The position numbers and the translations under genes are program-made. 9,815 bases of DNA from DATEPR01 sp036503065. Its GTDB lineage: Bacteria; Actinomycetota; Actinomycetes; Mycobacteriales; Pseudonocardiaceae. Positions 1 through 6,398 of the stretch are shown one piece after another (positions within the stretch are counted from its first letter, which is position 1; every line of letters starts with the position of its first letter). The DNA lies in NCBI GenBank assembly GCA_036503065.1, contig DASXXM010000351.1:1-9815 (forward strand). The letters are read 5' to 3'. Under the pieces are notes generated by a model. The model ran no database searches. It had not been told where the DNA came from and saw only the letters and a list, made by a program, of their open reading frames with translations.

Positions 1-1
1 C

Positions 2-1600
2 GACGCGGTGGTGCGGCGCGCCATCACGCTGTGGCTCGCGCCACCGGCCACCCGCGACGACCGGGTGGAGTTCGTGTTCGGCCGTGACCCGTCCACGATC
101 ACGGTGCCCGCCGTGCTGGCCGTGCTCAACCGGCAGCGTACCGACCTGCTGGACGGGGTGTTCGGCAAGCCGCTGCACGGCCGGTTCCTGAAGAAGGGCG
201 TGCGCCACATCCCGCTGTTCGACGGCCACTACTACCACTGGCTGCCGCGCCAGGTCACCCGTTACGCCGACCTGCTCACCGACCTGGCGGCCTTGCCGAA
301 GGCGACCATGGGGGAGCGGGTCGGCGCGGTGCGCCGACTGGGCCGCCTGCCCGGTCTGGGCGCGGACGCCGTCCGCCCGTTCCTGGCCGACGCGGAGGTG
401 GCCGTGGTGGAGGCCGCGCTGGCCGCGCTGTCGTGGAGCGACCGCCCCGACCAGGTGTTCACCGAACTGCTCGGCTACGCCGACACCGACCGGGCCCGGG
501 TCGCGATGTACGCGGCCACCCGCTGCGCCCGGTTCATCTCGCCCGCCGACCTGGTCGCACCGCTACGCGCCACGCTCGCCGGTCGCAAGGTGAGCTCCCG
601 CAAGGAGGCCCTGCGGCTGGTCGCCGAGCACCGCGTGCCCGGCGCGGTCGACCTGCTCACTGAGTTGTGGGCGCAGCCGGACCTGCACCGTGACCTGCGT
701 CGGGCGATCGTCTCGGCGGCCCGCTGGCTGCTGGACCAGCCGGCGGCATGGGATCTGCTGGCGCTGGCGATCCCGGCCGGTGATGCGGTCGCCGCCGCGC
801 TCGCCGAGGCCGGCCCGTACACGGTCGCCGCGCCGCACCGGGCCCGTTACGGTGCCCTGGTCCGGGCGGTCGCCGCGGCCGACGACCCGCACACCGCGCT
901 GCTGGGCCTGGCCGCGTGGCCGGCGTGGAGCCCGTGGGACCGTGACGGCGCGGATCTGCTGGTGGCCCGGGTCGTCGACCTGAGTACCACCGCCCTGTGG
1001 CGGGCGGCGGCCCACGCGTTGATCACCGCGACCGCGGCCAACGCCGACCTCGGCCCGTTGCGCACCGTCCTCAATGGACTTGCGGTCGCCAGGGAGCCGA
1101 TCGCGCCGGACCGGGACCGGCCGGCCGCCCAGCGGATCAGCCACCTGGCCGACCGGCTGGCCGCCGGCGTGCCAGCCAACGGCGAATCCTTCCGTGCCGC
1201 AACGGAAACCGTCGCGTTGGCCCTCGCCGACCACCCCGACCACCGGGCCGAGGCGATCGCGTTGGCCACCGCCGCGCTGCCCCGGCATGGCGAGTTGTAC
1301 CCGACGCTGCACCGGATCGCCGGCCTGGCCGACCGTCCGGTGCTGGCGTGGCTGGCCGCTCAGCATGCGCGGACCTGGTTCGCCAACCAGGACCCGTACC
1401 GCCCGGGCACCCTCGCCGCCGCCCGGCGACTCGCGACCGGCACGCCGGCCGAAGCCCTGCTCGCGGTCGCCGTCACCGACGCCACCGGTACGCGGACCGG
1501 TTGGCCACAGCCATGGCGCGAACTCGTACACGAGTTGCGTCAGCACACCGATCCCGACGTCCGCCATCGCGCCCGGCGCACCACCACCGCACCGGAATGA
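2..1600 (+). CDS. HEAT-like repeat protein, 5' end outside window (partial)
   Basis: The reading frame is open to the left edge, so the GTG at position 8 is probably internal and the true start lies upstream. About 530 residues are visible. They are almost entirely Ala/Leu/Arg-rich amphipathic helices in pairs, for example around residues 95-260, where segments such as VEAALAALSW, RVAMYAATRCAR and RKEALRLVAEH recur at HEAT-repeat spacing. The first 90 residues are less helical and contain a Tyr/His/Trp-rich stretch (FDGHYYHWLPRQ). No catalytic motif, signal peptide or membrane segment is seen. HEAT-type solenoids usually act as protein-binding scaffolds, and large conserved actinobacterial proteins of this kind have no established role that I know of. 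The gene ends 7 bp before the convergent AlkZ-like gene, with no terminator between them. That it is coding is clear; its function is unknown. Confidence 0.85.
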   Translation, partial: DAVVRRAITLWLAPPATRDDRVEFVFGRDPSTITVPAVLAVLNRQRTDLLDGVFGKPLHGRFLKKGVRHIPLFDGHYYHWLPRQVTRYADLLTDLAALPKATMGERVGAVRRLGRLPGLGADAVRPFLADAEVAVVEAALAALSWSDRPDQVFTELLGYADTDRARVAMYAATRCARFISPADLVAPLRATLAGRKVSSRKEALRLVAEHRVPGAVDLLTELWAQPDLHRDLRRAIVSAARWLLDQPAAWDLLALAIPAGDAVAAALAEAGPYTVAAPHRARYGALVRAVAAADDPHTALLGLAAWPAWSPWDRDGADLLVARVVDLSTTALWRAAAHALITATAANADLGPLRTVLNGLAVAREPIAPDRDRPAAQRISHLADRLAAGVPANGESFRAATETVALALADHPDHRAEAIALATAALPRHGELYPTLHRIAGLADRPVLAWLAAQHARTWFANQDPYRPGTLAAARRLATGTPAEALLAVAVTDATGTRTGWPQPWRELVHELRQHTDPDVRHRARRTTTAPE

Positions 1601-1607
1601 CCCAACA

Positions 1608-2717
1608 TCAGGAGATCGTGATCGACAGGTCCTTCTTGCCGGTGGTGAGCACGGGCTTCAGGTGATCGATCTCGGCAGTGACCGAATCATGGCCGAGCTT
1701 GGGTACTTCCGGGAACAGCGTCACCGAAGCCGACGCGTCGTCGCTGTCCCACACGCCGACCACCCGGCCGGCAGCGACGACGACGGGAGCGATCCAACCT
1801 GAGGTCCTGCTGACGTCGTTGCGATGCTGGGCGGGGATGATATGGGTGTCGTCGGTGCCGAGTCCCATCACGTACTGGTCGAAGGCCGGCAGAAGGCGGA
1901 CCATGTCCGTCGGTTCGGCCGACGCCAGGCTGTCGGCGTCCGCGGTGCGGATCCAGAGCTGTTCGCCCTCGACGTTCACCTCGGTCAGGGCGTCGCCCAG
2001 ATCGGCGAACCAGCGGCGCACGTCGGTCTTTCGCAGCGCGCCGCGGGCCAGCCAGCGGTTGAACGCCTCGGGTTCGGCCGGTCCGTACGCGGTCAGGTAG
2101 GCCGGGATGGCGCTCCGGGCGGCGGTGTCCGGGTCCGGCAGGCCCGGCCAGTCCGGCAGGTAGGTGGCGGGATTGGTGAAGGTGATCCCGTCGTCGTCGC
2201 CGTTGCACAGATAGCCCTGCCAGGCGAGCGGCTTGAGTACCGCGCTCCAGCCGGAATGTACGGCAGCCGAGATCGCCGGATCTCCGGTGCGCAGGTCGAT
2301 GGCCGCGACCAACTCCTCCCTGGTGAGCACCGCACCGGTGAGTTCGGTCTGGACGACTTCCCCGAGCTTGGCCATCTGGGCGGAATTCAGGAAGCTTCGC
2401 TGCCACGCGCCCTTCTCCCAGGTGCGGGCCGAGGCCAGCAGCGCGAGGTAAGCGGGTGCGTCCGGTACCGACAGGGTGTGCAGAGTGCCACGCATCGCCC
2501 ATGTCCGCATCAGTTTCCTACTGGCTACGGCGCGTTGTACGGCGTCTTTCCCGGGGGCCGGCGAGCGGACCGCGACTGCCAGTTCCGCATTCGATTTCAC
2601 CTGGCTCTGAATTCCGCACAACCGACCGACGATTGCCGCCGCGGTCTGTGATTTCGACCGGTCCAGGAATTGCCGGCGCATACGCCAGGCCAGGACGGAG
2701 TCCCAGGTCAGCTTCAT
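1608..2717 (-). CDS. AlkZ-like (HTH_42) winged-helix DNA glycosylase-family protein
   Basis: This 369-residue protein matches the HTH_42/AlkZ family (older name DUF1006), tandem winged-helix proteins that include AlkZ, which excises azinomycin-type interstrand crosslinks, and E. coli YcaQ. Seen in the sequence: GIQSQ with Q37 and Q39, fitting the AlkZ-type Q-x-Q catalytic motif rather than the Q-x-D of YcaQ; the family signature RGTLH at residues 76-80; LLPAFDQYVMG at 275-285; and a C-terminal GWIAPVVVAAGRVVGVW block at 307-323. The length is normal for the family. I chose the ATG at 2717 over an in-frame start at 2789 because GAGGGG lies 6 nt upstream of it and homology begins there (MKLTWDSVLAWRMRRQ). 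Expected role: cytoplasmic base-excision repair of bulky N-alkyl adducts or crosslinks. Many actinomycete genomes carry several paralogues of unknown substrate, so the substrate cannot be named. No convincing promoter was found in the 141 bp upstream. Confidence 0.9.
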   Translation of the reverse strand: MKLTWDSVLAWRMRRQFLDRSKSQTAAAIVGRLCGIQSQVKSNAELAVAVRSPAPGKDAVQRAVASRKLMRTWAMRGTLHTLSVPDAPAYLALLASARTWEKGAWQRSFLNSAQMAKLGEVVQTELTGAVLTREELVAAIDLRTGDPAISAAVHSGWSAVLKPLAWQGYLCNGDDDGITFTNPATYLPDWPGLPDPDTAARSAIPAYLTAYGPAEPEAFNRWLARGALRKTDVRRWFADLGDALTEVNVEGEQLWIRTADADSLASAEPTDMVRLLPAFDQYVMGLGTDDTHIIPAQHRNDVSRTSGWIAPVVVAAGRVVGVWDSDDASASVTLFPEVPKLGHDSVTAEIDHLKPVLTTGKKDLSITIS

Positions 2718-2723
2718 CGTCGG

Positions 2724-2729
2724 CCCCTC
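2724..2729 (-). promoter_or_regulatory. Ribosome binding site of the AlkZ-like gene
   Basis: On the minus strand GAGGGG lies 6 nt before the ATG at 2717. It decides the start against the longer in-frame reading from 2789. Confidence 0.7.
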
Positions 2730-2836
2730 AGATTCATGTCCGATACCGGCCCGAGTCGGTCCGACAGCGTGCCCAGGAGGATAGCCCACGGCGGTATCCC
2801 CGGTGTCGTCCGAGGATCGATGCTCGTCATCAAGGT

Positions 2837-2853
2837 GACGCGGTAGCCGCGCC
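2837..2853 (-). terminator. Possible hairpin terminator after the beta-helix gene
   Basis: Starting 5 nt after the stop codon of the beta-helix gene, the minus strand reads GGCGCGG-CTA-CCGCGTC: a 7-bp stem with one G-U pair and a 3-nt loop. There is no U tract, which is common for actinobacterial hairpins near gene ends but makes the call weak. The remaining bases up to the AlkZ-like start show no clear promoter. Confidence 0.3.
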
Positions 2854-2858
2854 TGTCG

Positions 2859-5459
2859 TCACCCCACGAGGAAGCCGTCCACGAGCAGGTAGGTGCCGCT
2901 GATCTTGCTGACCGTCAGTGTGTGGGTGCCGGCGGCCAGACCCGTCGCGGTGTAGAGGTGCTGTTGCGCGAACCTGGTGGGCGTGTTGGCGTTGACCGTG
3001 CCCTTGGCGACGCCGTCCAGCGTGATGCCGACGGTGCCTTCGTCCACATTGGTCTCGGTGAGGAATGTGATCGTCGTGCCGGTGAACGTGATCGTCGCCG
3101 AGTCGCCGTTGGTCGTCGTGTAGTGCACGCCGTTGTCCAGGTCGCCGAGGCCGCGTGATCCGATCGAGGACCACGATCCGGTGTAGTTGATGCGCAGGTC
3201 GTCGTCATCGGCGATCGCGGCGGTCGGGGCCGCCGGCCCGGACGCGTTGATGATTGCCTGCGCGGCCGCGGGCCACAGGCCGCCGGTGACCACCGTGGCC
3301 TGTTGGAACGTGATGTTGGTGCCGTTGTTGTTGAATTGGGCGGTGTCCGAGAAGTTGTTCTGGATCGTGTTGTCGTGAATGGTCGGTGTCCAGTAGTTCA
3401 CCCAGTTCGAACCGTTGCCGAAGCGGATCACGTTGTCATGGGTGTGCCACAGTGAACTGCCCTCGTCGTGGTAGATCATGTTGCAGCCGTCGATGCATTC
3501 GGACAGCACGTTTCCGGCGAACTCGGAACTGGTGGCCTGGCCGCCGAGTGTGTAGATCGGGCCGCCGTCGTTCAACCGGCCCATCACGCTGTGCACGTGG
3601 TTGGCCAGCACCGCGTTGTTGCCGCTGTAGATCGTGCCGTGCAGGCATGGTGACGACAGGCCCTGTTTCGCTTGGAGCGTGCAGTCCGACGCCCAGCCCC
3701 AACCCCAGCCGATCGAGATGCCGGAGTACGGGGTATAGCCGATGTCGTTGTGCGACAACGTGGTTGTCCGGCTGTGGCCGACCAGGATGCCGACGGCGTC
3801 GCTGTAGTCCTGCCCCGGCCGCCACACCGTGTCGCGCGTGACCGTGTTGCCGCTGGTCATCAGCGCCGGTTGGGTCTGGTAGTAGTCGTCGACCTCGCCG
3901 ACGGCGATGCCGATGCCGGACGTGTCGATCACCGTGCTGTCCGCGACCGTCGAGTTCTGCGTCTGGTCGGCCAGGTCGATGCCGCTGCCGCCGGTGTTCG
4001 TGACCGTGTCGCCGGTGAACGTGATCCGCTGGCCCCGGTGCACCTGCACGGCGGCGGGGATGCGGATCGGCGTGCGCGTCACCGGGTCCCACAGGACGCC
4101 GGCCTGGTTGTCGACGTAGCCGACCGTGTTCGGCGCGGTCCAGGTGGTCGCCGTGAAGGTGATGCCGCTGAACGTGATGTCGTGCACTGGCGCGACCACG
4201 TCGGGGATCACGGTGAAGCCGTCCACCAGCATGAACTGGCCGCCGGTCTTGACCACCCGGACCGTGTGCCTGCCCTTCGCGAGGCCGGTCACCGAGACCG
4301 TCACCTGCTGCGCGAGCCGGGGTGAACCGGTGGTGTTGACCGTCCGGGTCGGCACACCGTCGACGAAGACGTCCGCCGTGCCTTCGTCGGTGTTGGTCTC
4401 GGACAGGATCTGGACGCCGGTGCCGGTGAACGTGTAGCTGACCGAGTCGCCGTTCGTGGACGTGTAGTGCACGTCGTCGCCGAAGTCGCCGTAGTGCCGG
4501 CCGGACGAGTAGCCCCATGCGCCGGTGTAGGTGGCGTTCGGGTCGGTGTCGTTGACCGGCGCCAGATGGCCCGGCGTGCCTGCCAGGTCGACGAGTTCCT
4601 GTGCCACCGGCAGTTCCACGTCGGCGGTGGCCAGGTTCTCGCCCTGCCGTGGCACGTAGTAGAGCCAGCCGGCGCGACTGTCCAGATAGAACTGTCCCGG
4701 CGTGCCGAGCAACTGGAACGCGTTCTCCAGCCAGCTGACGCCGTCAAGGCGCGGCAGGCCTGCGCCGTTGAACGGGAAGCTCGGGTTCGGCACGTTGGTC
4801 CAGTTGTTGTTCCAGCAGGCGGGAGCGACCGTCAGCGCCGACCCGCCGGATGCCGCGGTGATGCCGGACAGCGGGCATCGCAGCTGCTTCCAGGCGTTGT
4901 TCCGGACGACCTCCACCTGGTCGGTGTTCGTCCAGGTGGCGTATGACGGGTCGGCGGTGGTGAAACCGTTGGCGGACAACGAGAAGCCGGCCGGGTTCGT
5001 CGGGCCGCGGTCCCGCTGCGCACGCACGCCGTCGACGATCAGCTGCCGGCTGCTGGTCCCCACCGGCACCGGCGCACGGAAGATGTTCCTGGACGCGTCG
5101 AAGACGGCGAAGCCGGTGACCTGGCGGGCACCGGTGATGACCGGTGTCTGGCCCGGTAATGCCTGGTACACGACCTGGTGGCCGTTTTGGCCGGAATCCT
5201 GGACACCGAACCGCAACGGGTCGGCCAGCCGGTACGTGCCACCGGACAGGTTGACCAGGATGTCCCCGGTCGCCTGCGGGATCAGCGCACGTGCGGCCTG
5301 TTGTGCCTGTAACAGGCCACATGGCTGGCTGCTCTGCGTGCACGAACCGCCGCCGCCGGTCGGCGACGCGTACAGGTTGGTCTGCTGGACCACGTGGGGG
5401 GAACCGCCGAACGTGCTGGCGACGAGAACGGTGGCAGCGACGAACGCGCTGAGTCCCAT
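2859..5459 (-). CDS. Secreted right-handed parallel beta-helix protein, GH141-like, with two beta-rich modules
   Basis: An 866-residue exported protein. The start ATG is supported by GGAG 6 nt upstream, and no other in-frame start exists back to the predicted transcript start. Residues 1-22 form a hydrophobic leader (FVAATVLVAS) without any Lys or Arg, a weak-looking signal. Residues 28-115 carry the entry typical of carbohydrate-active beta-helices: LYASPTG, then DILVNLSGGTYRLADPLRF, then PVITGARQVTGF. Residues 311-418 are a beta-rich module; the helix proper resumes at about 425-725 with Asn/Gly-rich coils (ITFTGDTVTNTGGSGIDLAD). Residues 759-866 are a second copy of the module. DGGPIYTLGG (D631) and YHDEGSS (D665, E666) resemble the acid-bearing turns of GH141-type enzymes and are the likely active site. 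Eight cysteines fall into four close pairs (40/47, 195/215, 593/605, 655/659), as expected outside the cell. The likely role is hydrolysis or binding of a plant or microbial polysaccharide; the substrate is unknown. The GH141 assignment is tentative, while the beta-helix fold is well supported. Confidence 0.9.
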   Translation of the reverse strand: MGLSAFVAATVLVASTFGGSPHVVQQTNLYASPTGGGGSCTQSSQPCGLLQAQQAARALIPQATGDILVNLSGGTYRLADPLRFGVQDSGQNGHQVVYQALPGQTPVITGARQVTGFAVFDASRNIFRAPVPVGTSSRQLIVDGVRAQRDRGPTNPAGFSLSANGFTTADPSYATWTNTDQVEVVRNNAWKQLRCPLSGITAASGGSALTVAPACWNNNWTNVPNPSFPFNGAGLPRLDGVSWLENAFQLLGTPGQFYLDSRAGWLYYVPRQGENLATADVELPVAQELVDLAGTPGHLAPVNDTDPNATYTGAWGYSSGRHYGDFGDDVHYTSTNGDSVSYTFTGTGVQILSETNTDEGTADVFVDGVPTRTVNTTGSPRLAQQVTVSVTGLAKGRHTVRVVKTGGQFMLVDGFTVIPDVVAPVHDITFSGITFTATTWTAPNTVGYVDNQAGVLWDPVTRTPIRIPAAVQVHRGQRITFTGDTVTNTGGSGIDLADQTQNSTVADSTVIDTSGIGIAVGEVDDYYQTQPALMTSGNTVTRDTVWRPGQDYSDAVGILVGHSRTTTLSHNDIGYTPYSGISIGWGWGWASDCTLQAKQGLSSPCLHGTIYSGNNAVLANHVHSVMGRLNDGGPIYTLGGQATSSEFAGNVLSECIDGCNMIYHDEGSSLWHTHDNVIRFGNGSNWVNYWTPTIHDNTIQNNFSDTAQFNNNGTNITFQQATVVTGGLWPAAAQAIINASGPAAPTAAIADDDDLRINYTGSWSSIGSRGLGDLDNGVHYTTTNGDSATITFTGTTITFLTETNVDEGTVGITLDGVAKGTVNANTPTRFAQQHLYTATGLAAGTHTLTVSKISGTYLLVDGFLVG
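2862..3185 (-). repeat. Beta-rich module, copy 2 (residues 759-866 of the beta-helix protein)
   Basis: This C-terminal module aligns without gaps to copy 1 over 108 residues. Shared blocks include YTG.W, GVHYT.TNGDS, TFTGT, .ETN.DEGT, LDG or VDG, AQQ, TGLA.G.HT and LVDGF. It lies at the extreme C-terminus after an Ala/Pro-rich linker and a run of four Asp. The pattern fits small jelly-roll, carbohydrate-binding type modules seen on actinobacterial secreted proteins; sugar binding is inferred. Confidence 0.8.
4206..4529 (-). repeat. Beta-rich module, copy 1 (residues 311-418 of the beta-helix protein)
   Basis: This internal copy sits between the N-terminal beta-helix entry and the main helix coils, so it interrupts the helical part of the chain rather than trailing it. 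It contains DDVHYTSTNGDS, SETNTDEGT and FMLVDGFTVI, matching copy 2 position by position. The two copies differ at many positions, so the duplication is old or the modules were acquired separately. Confidence 0.8.
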
Positions 5460-5539
5460 GGAAGTCTCCGGGTGGTCATCCGACGTCTCTGTCTGAATCG
5501 TGTACCCGGCCAGCCCACTGAGCGCTGACTCGACCTCGC

Positions 5540-5568
5540 ACGATAGGGAGACATCCGATGAATGTCAA
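5540..5568 (-). promoter_or_regulatory. Housekeeping-type promoter of the beta-helix gene
   Basis: On the minus strand a perfect -35 hexamer TTGACA (5563-5568) is followed after 17 bp by TATCGT (5540-5545), a fair -10 hexamer. The predicted transcript would start near 5533, giving a leader of about 75 nt before the ATG at 5459. It lies outside the upstream response regulator gene, so the beta-helix gene is probably transcribed on its own. Confidence 0.6.
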
Positions 5569-5573
5569 TGACC

Positions 5574-5590
5574 GTCGGAGCGCTTCCGAC
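5574..5590. promoter_or_regulatory. 17-bp inverted repeat: operator or terminator
   Basis: GTCGGA and TCCGAC form 6-bp arms around 5 nt. The dyad starts 7 bp past the response regulator stop codon and ends 5 bp upstream of the -35 hexamer of the beta-helix promoter. It could be a weak terminator hairpin for the response regulator (no U tract) or a regulator-binding site. A 6-bp palindrome AGCGCT is nested in it (5579-5584) and occurs again at 5521-5526, just past the predicted transcript start. Confidence 0.45.
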
Positions 5591-5597
5591 ATGCCCA

Positions 5598-6302
5598 TCA
5601 GGACACCAGCAATTCCGGTACAACGGCGGCGTGGGTCCGGGAGGCGGGCCGGCCGAGGCCGCCGTCGCGGGCGGTGGCCACCAGTTGGGCGCGGTCGCGT
5701 ACCTGGAGCTTGGCGACGATCGCCGAGATGTTGTTGCTGACCGTCTTGCGAGCCAGGTGCAGGCGTCGGGCGATCGCCGGATTCGGCAGGCCGGTCGCGA
5801 TGAGGTCGAGTACCTCACGTTCCCTCGGGGTCAGGTCCGGGAAGGGTGTTCGCGGCGGCGGGTTGATCAGCAGTTCGATCACCCGGTCGGCGATCGTCCG
5901 GTCGAAGATCGCCTCGCCGGCCGCGACCGCGTGGATCGCCCGGACGATGCTGTGCCGATCGGCCCCCTTGTGCAGGTAGCCGTGCACGCCGGCGCGGATC
6001 GCGGCGAGCACCGTGTGGTCGTCGCGCCGCGTGGTGACCGCGAGCACCGCGGTGTCCGGCGCGGCACGGCGGACGTGTGTGACCGCCGTGATGCCGTCCG
6101 GTTCGTCCAGTTGCAGGTCGAGCAGCAGCACGGTCGGGCGGCGCAGGAGCGTTTCCCTGATCGCGTCGCGGCCGGTGGCCGCTTCGGCCACCACGTCGAT
6201 GCCGTCCACCGCGGCCAGCAGCGTGCGAAGGCCGCTGCGCGCCGCGGGCTGGCTGTCGGCCAGCACCACCGTGGTGGTGCTAGCCGACTGGTGCCCCCCC
6301 AT
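5598..6302 (-). CDS. NarL/FixJ-type response regulator (receiver plus LuxR HTH), orphan
   Basis: A 234-residue cytoplasmic two-component regulator. The receiver domain (about residues 10-125) has D16 in the acidic pocket, D62 as the phosphoacceptor (LLLDLQLDEPDG), T90 or T91 as the switch residue and K112 (GYLHKG). The second acidic residue after D16 is a serine (DS instead of the usual DD or DE). The LuxR-type HTH covers about residues 157-210 (LTPREREVLDLIATG, then KTVSNNISAIVAKLQVRDR), and a 20-residue tail follows. I chose the ATG at 6302 because GAGGGGG lies 8 nt upstream; an upstream in-frame GTG at 6356 has no ribosome binding site and would overlap the operator-like repeats. No histidine kinase gene is in the window, so it is either an orphan or served from elsewhere. 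Its divergent partner is the SARP gene, and its downstream neighbour, the beta-helix gene, has its own promoter. Confidence 0.93.
   Translation of the reverse strand: MGGHQSASTTTVVLADSQPAARSGLRTLLAAVDGIDVVAEAATGRDAIRETLLRRPTVLLLDLQLDEPDGITAVTHVRRAAPDTAVLAVTTRRDDHTVLAAIRAGVHGYLHKGADRHSIVRAIHAVAAGEAIFDRTIADRVIELLINPPPRTPFPDLTPREREVLDLIATGLPNPAIARRLHLARKTVSNNISAIVAKLQVRDRAQLVATARDGGLGRPASRTHAAVVPELLVS
6262..6281 (-). repeat. Perfect 8-bp inverted repeat early in the response regulator gene
   Basis: AGCACCAC and GTGGTGCT flank four bases within codons 8-14 of the response regulator. In the mRNA this would be an 8-bp hairpin about 20 nt after the start codon. It encodes the Ser-Thr-Thr-Thr-Val-Val-Leu strand at the start of the receiver, where ACC and GTG codons pair easily, so it may be coincidental. 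Confidence 0.4.
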
Positions 6303-6310
6303 CGATGAAT

Positions 6311-6317
6311 CCCCCTC
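6311..6317 (-). promoter_or_regulatory. Ribosome binding site of the response regulator gene
   Basis: On the minus strand GAGGGGG lies 8 nt before the ATG at 6302. It fixes the start at 6302 rather than at the in-frame GTG at 6356. Confidence 0.7.
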
Positions 6318-6350
6318 GTTCGTCGATGGTGCGAGCCTGTCGGCATGACC

Positions 6351-6379
6351 TTTCACGGGCGTCTCACGGCCGTTTCATG
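6351..6379. promoter_or_regulatory. Three 11-bp-spaced heptamers, SARP operator-like
   Basis: TTTCACG (6351-6357), TCTCACG (6362-6368) and TTTCATG (6373-6379) recur at exactly 11 bp with 4-bp spacers, one helical turn apart. SARP proteins are known to bind heptameric direct repeats with 11-bp periodicity, usually overlapping or next to the -35 region. The array sits in the 96-bp divergent gap between the response regulator and the SARP gene. A weaker CATG at 6344-6347 precedes it by 10 bp. No clear -10 hexamer was found on either side, so which gene it controls is open. Confidence 0.55.
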
Positions 6380-6398
6380 ACGTTCCTGCCCTGATGGG

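Noticed and set aside
563..1567. 334-residue open frame on the minus strand within the HEAT-like gene
   Set aside because: Gly/Arg/Val-rich translation with no family resemblance; it is the opposite-strand shadow usual for GC-rich coding DNA.
1601..1607. Bidirectional terminator between the convergent HEAT-like and AlkZ-like genes
   Set aside because: The gap is only 7 bp and no stem-loop was seen around it.
2718..2789. N-terminal extension of the AlkZ-like protein to the start at 2789
   Set aside because: The extra 24 residues have no family similarity and no ribosome binding site, while GAGGGG sits correctly before the ATG at 2717.
2718..2836. Promoter for the AlkZ-like gene
   Set aside because: TTGATG and TATCCT or TATCGG hexamers occur but not at workable spacing, so no promoter is called.
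3436..4518. 360-residue open frame overlapping the beta-helix gene on the same strand
   Set aside because: Arg/His-rich translation from a shifted frame; the beta-helix frame is the one with recognisable repeats, leader and ribosome binding site.
6351..6379. CRISPR-like or short tandem repeat origin for the 11-bp repeats
   Set aside because: Only three imperfect units with 4-bp spacers, no cas genes; the regulator context makes an operator far more likely.
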